Below, one piece after another: positions 26,129 to 35,265 of a stretch of 64,000 nt of DNA. How positions within the stretch are numbered: the first letter of the stretch is position 1; every line of letters begins with the position of its first letter. The position numbers were made by a program, and so were the translations under genes. Below the pieces are notes generated by a model that ran no database searches, was not told the DNA's origin, and saw only the letters and a program-made list of their open reading frames with translations. The DNA is taken from positions 88,995 through 152,994 of the forward strand of contig CAMDAD010000007.1 of the NCBI GenBank assembly GCA_945888515.1, given 5' to 3'. This DNA comes from Akkermansia muciniphila. Lineage in GTDB: Bacteria; Verrucomicrobiota; Verrucomicrobiia; Verrucomicrobiales; Akkermansiaceae.

Positions 26129-28638
26129 CGGGAGCGGCGGGTGGCGTGGCTAAAATAATCCTCAGTGAGCCGATGGGACAGCGATTCGAAATAATTGATA
26201 AAGTCTTCCAACGATTGTCGCAGCAGTTCGAAACGCCGCGCATCAGACTCCAAGTCCGTCAAATCGATCGCATGCAAGTAGCGCAGCATCATCTCCACCG
26301 CCTCGAGCGCTGTGGCCGCACCAGATAGCGAGGAGCCCTGTGGTAGCAGTCGCGCTTGCTGATGGATCGCCTCTAACTGAAAGGCGAGAGAGCGCGGATT
26401 TTCCGCATGTAGCATCAGCAGATCCAGCACCTGCAGCAATTTCGGCTTGGCAAAATGATGGCGCCGATAGGTCATCGTGCTGTCGAAAATTTCCAACAAG
26501 GGCACCAGCACTGTCTCGTTATCCTCGCAGAGTTGGACGGCGGCTTGCAGGAAGGTAGCGCTCGCCGATCCGCGTTCGATGCGACGTCCCAGTTCCAAAA
26601 AACGCCAGCCATGCCCTTGCACCATGTTTTCCGATTGCATCCCGCTGAAGGCTGCCATGTCGAGGATGATACGATCCAGCTTCGCTGTGATTCCATACGC
26701 ACCGGCATGAGTCAGCGGTGCGGGAACTTGCTCTTGCAATTGATTGAAAAGACGCCAGGTATCATCCGATAGCCGATCCCGAGCCGCCGCCGCGTTGTAT
26801 TGCAGTTTCCCTAACAAGTCCGCCACACCATCCACCCGCTTGGGATTATCCATCAGCTCCTTAATTTCCTGAGAGACCGTATCTGTCGCACCCATGACAT
26901 CCAGACGCTCATCTAACAATTTCAACTTTTGCGCGAGGCGCAATCCATCTTGCAGCTCGTGCATTTGCAACTCCCCTCCCTCGCCACCCAAACGCTTGCT
27001 CAGCATTCGCAGGACACGTGTGGTCTGCTCCATACGCTCGGCGTATCGACCCAGCCAAAACAAATGATCGGCCATGCGGCTCGGCACATCGCCCGGCGGC
27101 CGCGAGACACGCAGCACATCCGCGCGATCCACAAGCAAGCTCTTGGGTGCAACCTCTTCGTCGGAAATCACCCACACATCCTTGCTGAGCGCGCCTGCTT
27201 CCATCGATACCAGAAACCCCTCACTGCTCGGGCTCACCCGCCCTAAGCCGCCCGGCATGACGTGCGATTCCTGCTCTGTGCCGCACACAAACGCCCGCCA
27301 CACAAACGCGCGTGGCTCCAGTTGACTGCCAGTCCAGAATGGCGCATGCGATAGCACTAGCGCCTCCTGTGCGACCCAAGCCGCAGGGTCCGCAGTCACC
27401 TCGTCGAGGAGCGCTTTCAAGTTTTTGTCATCGAGCGCAGCCGTCGATTGCGCGGGTCGATCGCACCCACAATAAGCTTTTTTAAACACCCAGCGCCGCG
27501 GATCCGCCATCACTTCCGCAAGCGCCGAGGGCTCGCCACACCACCAAGTTGGCACCGAGGGAATGAGCAGATCTTCTCCTAACAACTGCTGGCACAAATT
27601 CGGCAAAAATGGCAGCCACGCAGCGGCTTCCATCACTCCCGAGCCCACCGGATTTGCAATGCGTACACGGCCATTGCGCCATGCCTCTAACAGACCCGGC
27701 ACCCCGCTCCAGCTCGTGGGATCCAGCTCCAGCGTATCACAGGAAACATCCTCCACGCGGCGAATTAGCACATCCACCTGCCGCAACCCCTCCAGCGTCT
27801 TCATAAACAGCCGCGTGTCACGCACTGTCAGATCCGCACCTTCCACTAACGGAAACCCGAGATACCGCGCCTTGAACGCGTGCTCAAAATAGCTCCGATG
27901 ATACGGCCCAGGCGTCACCATCACCACATGAGGCGTTTTCCGATGAACGGATGCCATTTCTCGGAAAATATCCCGCTCCCGCTCGAAAAACGACGCCAAG
28001 CGCTGCACGCGGCACTGCTTGAATTCGTGCGGGAACGCCTGCGACAGCACGATGCGATTTTCCAACGCATAGCCAAGCCCGCCCGGCATCTGGCATCGGT
28101 CCGCCAGTGCCACCCAATGGCCATCCGCACCACGCACCAGGTCTGTCGCCATAGTGCACAAGCCATCCTCTTTCAGGTTCACGTCCTGGATCTGACGCAG
28201 GTAGCCCGGATTGGCAAAGAGCAAACGCGGCGGAATCCACGACTCCTTGATCAATCGCCGCGGACCATACACATCCGCCATGATCGCCCGCAACAAACGC
28301 ATGCGCTGACGCAAGCCCTGCTCCACCACAGCAAAATCAGAGGAGCTCACCAGCACCGGCATGGCATCGAGAAACCACGGCCGCCCCGCCGCACCCGTAT
28401 CTTGAAAGACGTTATACGTCACACCGTGATCGCTCAACAAGCGGGCGATCGTGGCGGAATTGTCCTGCATCCCATGCGATCCCAGCTGCGCCAGCATACG
28501 CGAAAACAACTGCCAATGCGGACGCACCGACCCGTCCGCAGCAAACATTTCATCCCACCCCCCCGGCATCGGCCGATAGGAAAACGAAGACGCAGCCATG
28601 CCTGGAAGAGGCGGTGAAAAACTCGATTGCATCTGCAT
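26125..28638 (-). CDS. Circularly permuted ATP-grasp fused to alpha-E domain
   Basis: The first 480 or so residues are the circularly permuted ATP-grasp of COG2308 (GGWDEMFAADGSVRPHW, HGVTYNVF, NPGYLRQIQDVN, GPYHRSYFEHAFKARYLGFPLVEGADL, PTWWCGEPSAL, VFKKAYCG). The rest is an alpha-E helical domain (DHLFWLGRYAERMEQTTRVLRML, GHGWRFLELGRRIERG, TMTYRRHHF, ESLSHRLTEDYF). In many genomes these are separate genes; here they are one polypeptide. The gene is coupled by a 4-bp overlap to the transglutaminase gene. The track start at 28668 is a GTG; ATG 28638 is used here, and 28632 is an alternative. Confidence 0.9.
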   Translation of the reverse strand: MQMQSSFSPPLPGMAASSFSYRPMPGGWDEMFAADGSVRPHWQLFSRMLAQLGSHGMQDNSATIARLLSDHGVTYNVFQDTGAAGRPWFLDAMPVLVSSSDFAVVEQGLRQRMRLLRAIMADVYGPRRLIKESWIPPRLLFANPGYLRQIQDVNLKEDGLCTMATDLVRGADGHWVALADRCQMPGGLGYALENRIVLSQAFPHEFKQCRVQRLASFFERERDIFREMASVHRKTPHVVMVTPGPYHRSYFEHAFKARYLGFPLVEGADLTVRDTRLFMKTLEGLRQVDVLIRRVEDVSCDTLELDPTSWSGVPGLLEAWRNGRVRIANPVGSGVMEAAAWLPFLPNLCQQLLGEDLLIPSVPTWWCGEPSALAEVMADPRRWVFKKAYCGCDRPAQSTAALDDKNLKALLDEVTADPAAWVAQEALVLSHAPFWTGSQLEPRAFVWRAFVCGTEQESHVMPGGLGRVSPSSEGFLVSMEAGALSKDVWVISDEEVAPKSLLVDRADVLRVSRPPGDVPSRMADHLFWLGRYAERMEQTTRVLRMLSKRLGGEGGELQMHELQDGLRLAQKLKLLDERLDVMGATDTVSQEIKELMDNPKRVDGVADLLGKLQYNAAAARDRLSDDTWRLFNQLQEQVPAPLTHAGAYGITAKLDRIILDMAAFSGMQSENMVQGHGWRFLELGRRIERGSASATFLQAAVQLCEDNETVLVPLLEIFDSTMTYRRHHFAKPKLLQVLDLLMLHAENPRSLAFQLEAIHQQARLLPQGSSLSGAATALEAVEMMLRYLHAIDLTDLESDARRFELLRQSLEDFINYFESLSHRLTEDYFSHATRRSR

Positions 28639-29226
28639 GACGTAACAAGCTGACCTTGTCCCAATCACAGATTTTTCGCAATCCTATTTCTGGGAGCGTG
28701 TTCGAAACGTGTTGCCTCATCAATACAAACACCATGTCGACAGCCATGATTTTTGCGTGAAAAAGCACCGAAGAATACACAAAGAAGATGCGGGCAAGGT
28801 ATGCGCAACTGACGAAACAGAATCCACTAGCCATGAGATCGGTAATCCGCCGACTCAACAACGAATGCTGGATCCACCACGAGAGTCTCTATGCGATGGA
28901 AGAAGAGGCAACGAACTCGGTCATTCAGGAAACTTTCGGTGTGCTCGCATGATGATTCATCGTTTTTTTTGAAGGAAATAAGTAAAATGATTTTTTGAGG
29001 CAACCTCTAAAAGCCGATGTACTCGGATGGTATGATTGACTTTCTTGGCAGAAAAGACCAAGCAAAGAGTTATCTCTCGATCGAAATCTTCCTAGTCCTG
29101 ATTTTGATCACACACATGACTCATTCAGCATCAATCAACTCACTACGAACCCATTCTCATGCAAGAAACCGCGTTTTCGCACAGTAAACATCTCGCACCG
29201 CTTTTCAACGGTGCTTGATCCATCAC
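28639..29226. other. Gene-poor spacer (about 590 bp)
   Basis: Lower in GC than the flanks. The only reading frame with protein-like character is the short one at 28788-28952 (separate entry). The track ORF at 28709 has no coding character. Divergent promoters for the ATP-grasp gene and the TPR-peroxiredoxin gene must lie here, but no clear -35/-10 pair was recognised. Confidence 0.4.
28788..28952 (+). CDS. Possible small protein (54 aa) or gene remnant
   Basis: Below the track's length cut-off. The frame starts MRARYAQLTKQNPLAMRSV and ends with NSVIQETFGVLA; composition is balanced and amphipathic (helix-like, with Trp, His and conserved-looking hydrophobic spacing), unlike the neighbouring frames. 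The bases AAAGAAG sit directly before the ATG and could serve as a weak ribosome binding site. The frame is open for nine more codons upstream before a stop, so it might be the end of a decayed longer gene. No family recognised. Confidence 0.3.
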   Translation: MRARYAQLTKQNPLAMRSVIRRLNNECWIHHESLYAMEEEATNSVIQETFGVLA

Positions 29227-31491
29227 ATGGCCTCGCACTTGTACATTTTTTCTTTGTCTCTAACGCTGCTTACTTCACCGTGCATGGCGGATCCCGATCA
29301 AGCGCCCGAAGCCTTGCGTGCTGGGCATTCGCATGAGGGAGAGGCATTCAATGAGGGCCCGCGTCAGATGGCGATCGCCATCGCTGGCACGGGCGAGGTG
29401 CATTTCCCGATTCATCGCGCTTCCCCTGCCGTTCAATCGTTTTTCCATCAAGGAATCGGACAACTTCACGGATTCTGGTATTTCGAAGCGGAGCGAACTT
29501 TTCGCCAGATCGCCGCGCTGGATCCCACCTGCGCGATGGCCTACTGGGGCATGGCCATGGCGAATTGGGAAAATCCCAAGCGCGCCACCGAGTTCATCAA
29601 CAAAGCCATGGCGCTGCGCGAACATGCGGGAGTGAAAGACACCATTTGGATCGAAGCCCAGCATCGCTATCACACGGCGGCTGGCAAAGATGATATCGCG
29701 AAACGTCGCCAACTGATCCGCGACCTCGAAGCCATCATCCACGCTTATCCAGACGACATCGAAGCGAAAGCCTTTCTCGCCTGTCGTCTCTGGCAATTCA
29801 GCCGCCAAGGTCTACCGATCAGCTCACATGAATCGGTCGATGCCCTACTACAGCAAGTGCTCGCAAAAGCCCCTATGCATCCCGCCCACCACTATCGCAT
29901 CCACTTGTGGGATCAAGAAAAAGCCGAGCGTGCACTGGATTCAGCAGCCTTGCTCGCCAGCACGGCTCCCGCGATCGCTCACATGTGGCACATGCCGGGA
30001 CATATCTATTCAAAATTGCATCGCTACGATGACTCCGCTTGGCACCAGCAGGCGTCGTCGCGCGTCGATCACCGCTGGATGGTAAAGCATCGCATTCTCC
30101 CTGATCAGATTCACAACTATGTGCACAATCAGGAATGGCTGATCCGCAATCTCCAAATGTTAGGCAATTGCTCGGAGGCGCTTGCGGTTTCGCGCGACTT
30201 GCTCGGCCTTCCTCGCCACCCCACGCTCAACTCCGATACTAACAACAAGTCCAGCTTGCATTTCGGTCGACTCAGACACTTGGAAACGTTAGAGCAATTC
30301 GAACTTTGGGACATGGCGCTCAAGGATCTGGCTACTGGTGATTTTTCCAGTCCGGGTAATGACGAAAGTGTAATCAAAACGCAGCGACTTTCTGGCATCG
30401 CGCATTTTTCACTCGGAAACCTAACAGAACTGAAACAGCTGTGTGATGCTCTCACCGCCGAAACAGAGAAACGTCTCACAGAAAAATCTACTGCCCAGGA
30501 AACCGCGCGCAGCAAAGCGCAGAAAGACAAAAAGAATCGTAAAGAAATCGATCAGGCCGTAGCCGATGCCGGACGTAAATGGAATGAGCCTATACGTAAA
30601 CACAAGGAACTGCTCGAGGAAATGAGAGCACATCTCGCGTTGTTAGAAAAACGCAAACCTCTCTCGTTGAAAGGCATTCGCCGGCCCAAGCACATCATGG
30701 CGCGACTTCACCTGCAACTCGGAGAAAAAGAGCAGGCGCTGCGTTTATCGAAAGAAGCAGTGGAGGATGCACCGCAACAAACTCTTCCGCTCGCCACTCG
30801 CATCGAAATCCTTCACGCATGTGATGACAAAGAAGGCGCCCGCTCTGCATTTACCCAACTGCGAAGCATCTCATCTGCGATCGATCTAAAAACCCCACCT
30901 TTCGCGAGATTGGCATCCATCGCCAGTGACTTAGGTATGGCTGCGGATTGGCGAAACAAGCCTGCGCTGAGAGAGGGTGTCGGCTCACGCCCACCGCTGC
31001 ACTCACTCGGTCCACAGTGCTGGACCCCACCCCCCGCTCCCGCTTTTTCGCTGCCTCAATCTGCTAGTCAGAGAATTTCGTTAGATAGCTTCAAAGGCAA
31101 ACCAGTCGTCTTGCTATTTTACCTTGGCCATGGCTGCCTGCATTGTATCGAACAACTCAACGCCTTCGCACCACAGTATCAAGCCTTCCGAAACGCAGGC
31201 ATCGAGATGATCGCCATCAGCACGGACACGGTCAATGATCTGTTAGAATCCCAGCACGCCTTCACCGGAGGCGGGCATTTCCCCTTTGCGATTCTCGCCG
31301 ATCCCGCGCACAGCAGCTTCCAAGCCTATCGGGCCTATGATGACTTTGAAAAGAAACCCTTGCACGGCACTTTTCTCATCGATCCCCAAGGACGCGTGTT
31401 GTGGCAGGACATCGCGGCAGAACCTTTTGCCAAACCTGATTTCTTACTGAAGGAATCAGTCCGTCTGTTACAGCAGCACAGCGATCGCTAA
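29227..31491 (+). CDS. TPR protein with C-terminal peroxiredoxin/TlpA-like domain
   Basis: A 754-residue exported protein (signal peptide MASHLYIFSLSLTLLTSPCMA). The N-terminal two thirds are TPR-like (FFHQGIGQLHGFWYFEAERTFRQIAALDPTCAMAYWGMAMAN), with a conserved His-rich segment (IAHMWHMPGHIYSKLHRYDD, RILPDQIHNYVHNQEW) and a charged coiled-coil (KAQKDKKNRKEIDQAVADAG). The last 160 residues form an AhpC/TSA-like thioredoxin fold: VVLLFYLGHGCLHCIEQL (CxxC), IEMIAISTDT and GTFLIDPQGRVLWQDI. The track start is TTG 29215; ATG 29227 is preferred. It is a likely paralogue of the gene at 8374. It ends 27 bp before the cobalamin riboswitch but is not controlled by it. Confidence 0.8.
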   Translation: MASHLYIFSLSLTLLTSPCMADPDQAPEALRAGHSHEGEAFNEGPRQMAIAIAGTGEVHFPIHRASPAVQSFFHQGIGQLHGFWYFEAERTFRQIAALDPTCAMAYWGMAMANWENPKRATEFINKAMALREHAGVKDTIWIEAQHRYHTAAGKDDIAKRRQLIRDLEAIIHAYPDDIEAKAFLACRLWQFSRQGLPISSHESVDALLQQVLAKAPMHPAHHYRIHLWDQEKAERALDSAALLASTAPAIAHMWHMPGHIYSKLHRYDDSAWHQQASSRVDHRWMVKHRILPDQIHNYVHNQEWLIRNLQMLGNCSEALAVSRDLLGLPRHPTLNSDTNNKSSLHFGRLRHLETLEQFELWDMALKDLATGDFSSPGNDESVIKTQRLSGIAHFSLGNLTELKQLCDALTAETEKRLTEKSTAQETARSKAQKDKKNRKEIDQAVADAGRKWNEPIRKHKELLEEMRAHLALLEKRKPLSLKGIRRPKHIMARLHLQLGEKEQALRLSKEAVEDAPQQTLPLATRIEILHACDDKEGARSAFTQLRSISSAIDLKTPPFARLASIASDLGMAADWRNKPALREGVGSRPPLHSLGPQCWTPPPAPAFSLPQSASQRISLDSFKGKPVVLLFYLGHGCLHCIEQLNAFAPQYQAFRNAGIEMIAISTDTVNDLLESQHAFTGGGHFPFAILADPAHSSFQAYRAYDDFEKKPLHGTFLIDPQGRVLWQDIAAEPFAKPDFLLKESVRLLQQHSDR

Positions 31492-31518
31492 GAAACGCTG
31501 GCTTTGTTCTTGCCAGCA

Positions 31519-31686
31519 GCATGCAGGGCACATAAGACCCGTTTGTCGGGAAACCGATATGATGAGGAAGCCCTTGGAAAGGGCAGGAAATTGTTGGGGA
31601 AGCCGGTGTGATTCCGGCGCGGTACCGCCACTGTGATTTTCTTTTGGCAACAAAGGAAAAAAGTCAGATCGCCAGCCTTGTCATGC
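31519..31686 (+). promoter_or_regulatory. Cobalamin riboswitch upstream of btuB-like gene
   Basis: The core GGGGAAGCCGGTGTGATTCC, then CGGCGCGGTACCGCCACTGTGA and further on AGTCAGATCGCC, is the B12-box consensus of the cobalamin riboswitch. A closing P1 helix is visible: GCATGCAGGGC at the 5' end pairs imperfectly with GCCTTGTCATGC at the 3' end. It lies 41 bp upstream of the receptor start codon. No intrinsic terminator follows, so control at translation initiation is more likely (inference). Confidence 0.93.
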
Positions 31687-31727
31687 GTTCGAATGATCTG
31701 CGGAGTTCAGGTCAACCAACAGACAAC

Positions 31728-33530
31728 ATGAAACAAAAAAATACGACCTCCCTCGGGAGTCTCAGTTGGCGTGCCGTTGTGGCACGGGGTGCGTTGGGAT
31801 GGTTCGCTACGAACATCGCCCACGCGGAAATCGATAGCGAATTGGAATCCATCGTGGTCTCGGCACTGCGGACTCCACGCGCGGCCAGCGATGTCGCCTC
31901 CGCCGTGACCGTGATGGACCCGCGCGATTTGGAAAAGCGCGGTATGTTGCAACTGCGCGATGCGTTGAACGAATCTCCCGGCGTGATCTCCACCTCTACG
32001 GGCGGTCAGACAGGAGCCCTCGGCTCGGTATTCATCCGCGGCACGAACACCGCCTACTCACAGCTCGTGGTGGATGGCATTCGTCTGAGCGATTCCACGA
32101 CGCAGCTAGGCAATATGTTAGGTGCGGCACGGGTGATGGATCTCGGCCGCATCGAGGTGCTGCGCGGAGCGCAAGGCGCCGCTTACGGCGGTGAATCGAT
32201 CGGTGGTGTGCTGTGGCTAGAAACGGCGCGCGGCACAGGCGAACCGCAGGGCACTTTCTTCTCGGAGGCCGGCTCGTTTCAATCCTTCAATACCGCGATC
32301 CGCTATCAGGGGGAATCGAAGGATTTATCATACTTCTTTTCCGCAGGTTATGAGGAAACGGAGAACGATGCTCCGCAGCAGAACTTCCATCAGGGAAGCA
32401 CTGCGCTGCGATTGGAGCAAAAGATCCATAAACAATGGCAGGCGGGCGTGACCTATCGGGGCGTCGATTCCTATTTTAATAACCTCGGTTCGTCCGATGA
32501 CTATCTCGACGGATCTCTGGCCACATTCTATCTGAATGGTCAGATTCATGCCGATTGGAAAACCAGTCTCATTGCTGGATTCCACCAGGAGTTTTACGAT
32601 AGCAATGCCAGCTACGGCAACTATGGCACCGACATGCGTGCATACAATGTGCTCAACGACCACGAGTGGCGCATTCGCGAAAACTTGATTCTGTTAGGTG
32701 GGGTTTTTGCGCATCGAAGTGACTATCGCAACACCATAGGCACAGCCGCCGAGCGCGATCGCTACGGTCTACATCTCGGTATCGAATGGGAAACGCTGAG
32801 CGATTGGAAAAACTACGCGGCATGGCGATGGGAAGACTATGACGCTTATGGCGAAGAAAGCACCTGGCGCGTCGGCAGTTCCTACGCGATTCCATCCACC
32901 GGCACAATCGTGCGCACAGGCCTTGGCTCCTCGTTTCGCGCGCCAAGTTTTCTCGACCTTTTCGGCTCTGCTTTCGGCGCGGGTAATCCCGACCTGAAAG
33001 CGGAATCCGCCGTGGGCTGGGATTTAGGGATCGAGCAAATGATCGCCTCGCATCACCGCGTGCAAGTCACGGTGTTTCATAACAACATCGAGGAACGCAT
33101 CAATTCTTTCGCCCAGCCCAAGCCCATCAACCTACCTGGGGAAACCCACACGGAGGGATTGGAGAGCGCTGTGGACGGACGTTTCCTCAGCGATGACTGG
33201 CGCTACCGCATCGCCTGGACTTATCTGCCCCGCAGCTTCAGCGATCAACCGCGCCATCATGTCAATGCCGCGCTGGACTGGCAGGTTACGCAGAAACTCC
33301 AACTCGGTATCGGCCTGAATTCTCTCTCAGATCACTCGTGGGGGGGCTCGCCGATCGACTCGTATGTCGTAGGCCGTTTCCACGCGAACTACCAGCTCAG
33401 GGAAAAGATCCGACTGCATGCGCGATGGGAGAATGTGACCGACGAAGAGTATCTACTCTCCGATTTCAGCGGCACACCCATCCCCGCGGCCGGCTCGGCG
33501 GTATTTGCGGGAATCACGCTGCAGTGGTGA
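31728..33530 (+). CDS. btuB: TonB-dependent outer-membrane receptor, probable cobalamin receptor
   Basis: A 600-residue barrel protein. The leader MKQKNTTSLGSLSWRAVVARGALGWFATNIAHA is a long signal sequence; a TonB box-like ESIVVSA follows. The plug domain shows MLQLRDALNESPGVI, FIRGTNTAYSQLVVDGIRLSD and RIEVLRGAQGAAYGGESIGGVLWLET. The barrel ends with VTDEEYLLSD and a C-terminal aromatic (GITLQW), as in BtuB. The riboswitch directly upstream supports vitamin B12 as the ligand. No btuCDF transporter genes are in the window. ATG 31728 is used; the track start (31608) lies inside the riboswitch. Confidence 0.9.
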   Translation: MKQKNTTSLGSLSWRAVVARGALGWFATNIAHAEIDSELESIVVSALRTPRAASDVASAVTVMDPRDLEKRGMLQLRDALNESPGVISTSTGGQTGALGSVFIRGTNTAYSQLVVDGIRLSDSTTQLGNMLGAARVMDLGRIEVLRGAQGAAYGGESIGGVLWLETARGTGEPQGTFFSEAGSFQSFNTAIRYQGESKDLSYFFSAGYEETENDAPQQNFHQGSTALRLEQKIHKQWQAGVTYRGVDSYFNNLGSSDDYLDGSLATFYLNGQIHADWKTSLIAGFHQEFYDSNASYGNYGTDMRAYNVLNDHEWRIRENLILLGGVFAHRSDYRNTIGTAAERDRYGLHLGIEWETLSDWKNYAAWRWEDYDAYGEESTWRVGSSYAIPSTGTIVRTGLGSSFRAPSFLDLFGSAFGAGNPDLKAESAVGWDLGIEQMIASHHRVQVTVFHNNIEERINSFAQPKPINLPGETHTEGLESAVDGRFLSDDWRYRIAWTYLPRSFSDQPRHHVNAALDWQVTQKLQLGIGLNSLSDHSWGGSPIDSYVVGRFHANYQLREKIRLHARWENVTDEEYLLSDFSGTPIPAAGSAVFAGITLQW

Positions 33531-33652
33531 CATCAGGCCATTTTTTTAATGCGGAACGGTTGTCGTTTTGCTAGAATTTACGCATCGAAATTTCATCCGA
33601 ACAGTCTTCAGCACCTGCGCCGACTACGCGATTCGCTTCGTGGAGTCGGCGC

Positions 33653-34375
33653 TTGTTTCATGCCTTGCTCGATGCGATCTATCCGCCGTCCTGCGAATTG
33701 TGCGAGGTGCCTTTGCAGGACGGATGCTACTTGTGCGATGCTTGCCTCGAGAGCTTGCCGCGCATCCACGCGCCCTTTTGCTCATCTTGTGGGGAAATGT
33801 TCGAGGGAAAGATCCAGTCGCAATTCATCTGTCCGAACTGCCGCGACCTAACCTATGCGTTTCGTTTCGCTAGGCCCGTCTTGTGGAATAGCGACAGCGC
33901 CCGCACTCTCATCCACGGACTCAAGTATCAACGCCATCTCTACCTCGCGCGAGATCTCGCACGGATCGCAAGCGAGGCATTTAAAGATCCCCGCCTCGCG
34001 CGGGCAGTCGAAGAACGATGGACACTTATACCAGTCCCCTTGCACTGGAAACGTGAGCAAAGCCGTCACTACAACCAATCAGAAGAAATCGCCCGCCACC
34101 TCGGCGATCTAATGAAGCTCCCTGTGGTGAATGGGCTTAAACGCCAACGATCCACACCTACCCAAACCCACCTAAATCGCAAACAGCGCCTGCTTAATCT
34201 TCGTGGTTCCATCGAACTTTCTTCTGTCGGAAAACGCCTGAATCCCCATGAAATCAAAGGTCTCATACTCATCGATGACGTCTTCACCACTGGTGCCACA
34301 GTTCAGGAATGCGCGCGCATTTTGGCTCAGAATCAGCATGAAAACATAGTTGTCGTAACCGTCATGAGAGGCTAA
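33653..34375 (+). CDS. comF: ComF-family phosphoribosyltransferase-like protein
   Basis: N-terminal double zinc finger (YPPSCELCEVPLQDGCYLCDACLESLP, then FCSSCGEMFEG and ICPNCRDL) followed by a type I PRTase fold with LKYQRHLYLA, IPVPLHWKREQSRHYNQSEEIA and the PRPP loop ILIDDVFTTGATVQECARIL. ComF proteins aid DNA uptake in competent bacteria, and in others their role is unclear. The start is TTG (33653), as no ATG is available upstream of the first zinc finger. It is 47 bp upstream of accD. Confidence 0.88.
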   Translation: MFHALLDAIYPPSCELCEVPLQDGCYLCDACLESLPRIHAPFCSSCGEMFEGKIQSQFICPNCRDLTYAFRFARPVLWNSDSARTLIHGLKYQRHLYLARDLARIASEAFKDPRLARAVEERWTLIPVPLHWKREQSRHYNQSEEIARHLGDLMKLPVVNGLKRQRSTPTQTHLNRKQRLLNLRGSIELSSVGKRLNPHEIKGLILIDDVFTTGATVQECARILAQNQHENIVVVTVMRG

Positions 34376-34422
34376 GCTCACCCGCAGCAGCCCACTGCCG
34401 CCACGACCTACCACACACCGCT

Positions 34423-35265
34423 ATGGGAATTTTCGATAGACCACGTCTCCGTCCTCAGGAAAAACGCGACGATATGCCCGAGGGCATGTGGACCAAGTGT
34501 CCGTCCTGTGAGGCCATGCTGCACCAGTTAGACCTCAAGCAAAATCTCAACGTCTGCCCGCCCTGTGGCCATCATTTCCTTTTCGGTTCGCGCGATCGCA
34601 TCGCTAATCTGGCCGATGAAGGCAGCTTTGAGGAACTGGACGCTGACCTCATCTCCGCCAATCCACTCGGTTTCGCGAAATATCCGGAAAAAATCGAGCA
34701 ACAACGCCTTTCTTCCGAGCTCAACGACGCGGTCGTCACCGGACGCCTCAGCATCGAGGGCAAACCCGCTGTGATCGCGGTCATGGATTTCAAGTTTTTC
34801 GCTGGCTCGATGGGATCGGTGGTCGGTGAAAAAATCACGCGTGCGATCGAACTCGCCACGGCCGAAAAGCGCGGCATCATTATCATTTCCGCCTCCTCTG
34901 GCGCACGCATGCAGGAAGGCATGCTTTCGCTTATGCAAATGGCAAAGACCTGTGGCGCCCTTGCTCTTCATGGCGAAGCTGGCATGCCCTACATTTCGGT
35001 GATGACACACCCGACCACTGGCGGAGTCACTGCTTCTTTTGCCACCATCGGCGATGTGAATCTCGCTGAGCCAAAGTGCATGATCGGATTCGCAGGCCCA
35101 CGTGTGGTTAAGGAAACCACCCACCAGAACCTGCCGCCCGGTTTCCAAACGGCGGAGTTTATGATGGAGCACGGCCTGATCGATGGTATCGTTGCCCGCA
35201 AAGATCTGCGCCATAAGCTAGGCATCCTTCTCGGCTACTTGCTGACCTCTTCCACCCACCCATGA
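34423..35265 (+). CDS. accD: Acetyl-CoA carboxylase carboxyltransferase subunit beta
   Basis: Makes malonyl-CoA for fatty acid synthesis together with AccA. The N-terminal C4 zinc finger is KCPSCEAMLHQLDLKQNLNVCPPCGHH; the crotonase-fold core has IIISASSGARMQEGMLSLMQMAKT, PYISVMTHPTTGGVTASFA and AEPKCMIGFAGPRVV. Length (280 residues) is standard. Its stop overlaps the folC start by 4 bp (ATGA), a widespread accD-folC arrangement. Confidence 0.97.
   Translation: MGIFDRPRLRPQEKRDDMPEGMWTKCPSCEAMLHQLDLKQNLNVCPPCGHHFLFGSRDRIANLADEGSFEELDADLISANPLGFAKYPEKIEQQRLSSELNDAVVTGRLSIEGKPAVIAVMDFKFFAGSMGSVVGEKITRAIELATAEKRGIIIISASSGARMQEGMLSLMQMAKTCGALALHGEAGMPYISVMTHPTTGGVTASFATIGDVNLAEPKCMIGFAGPRVVKETTHQNLPPGFQTAEFMMEHGLIDGIVARKDLRHKLGILLGYLLTSSTHP

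Noticed and set aside
31608-31727. Upstream start of the btuB frame
   Set aside because: Lies inside the riboswitch and adds no signal-peptide character.
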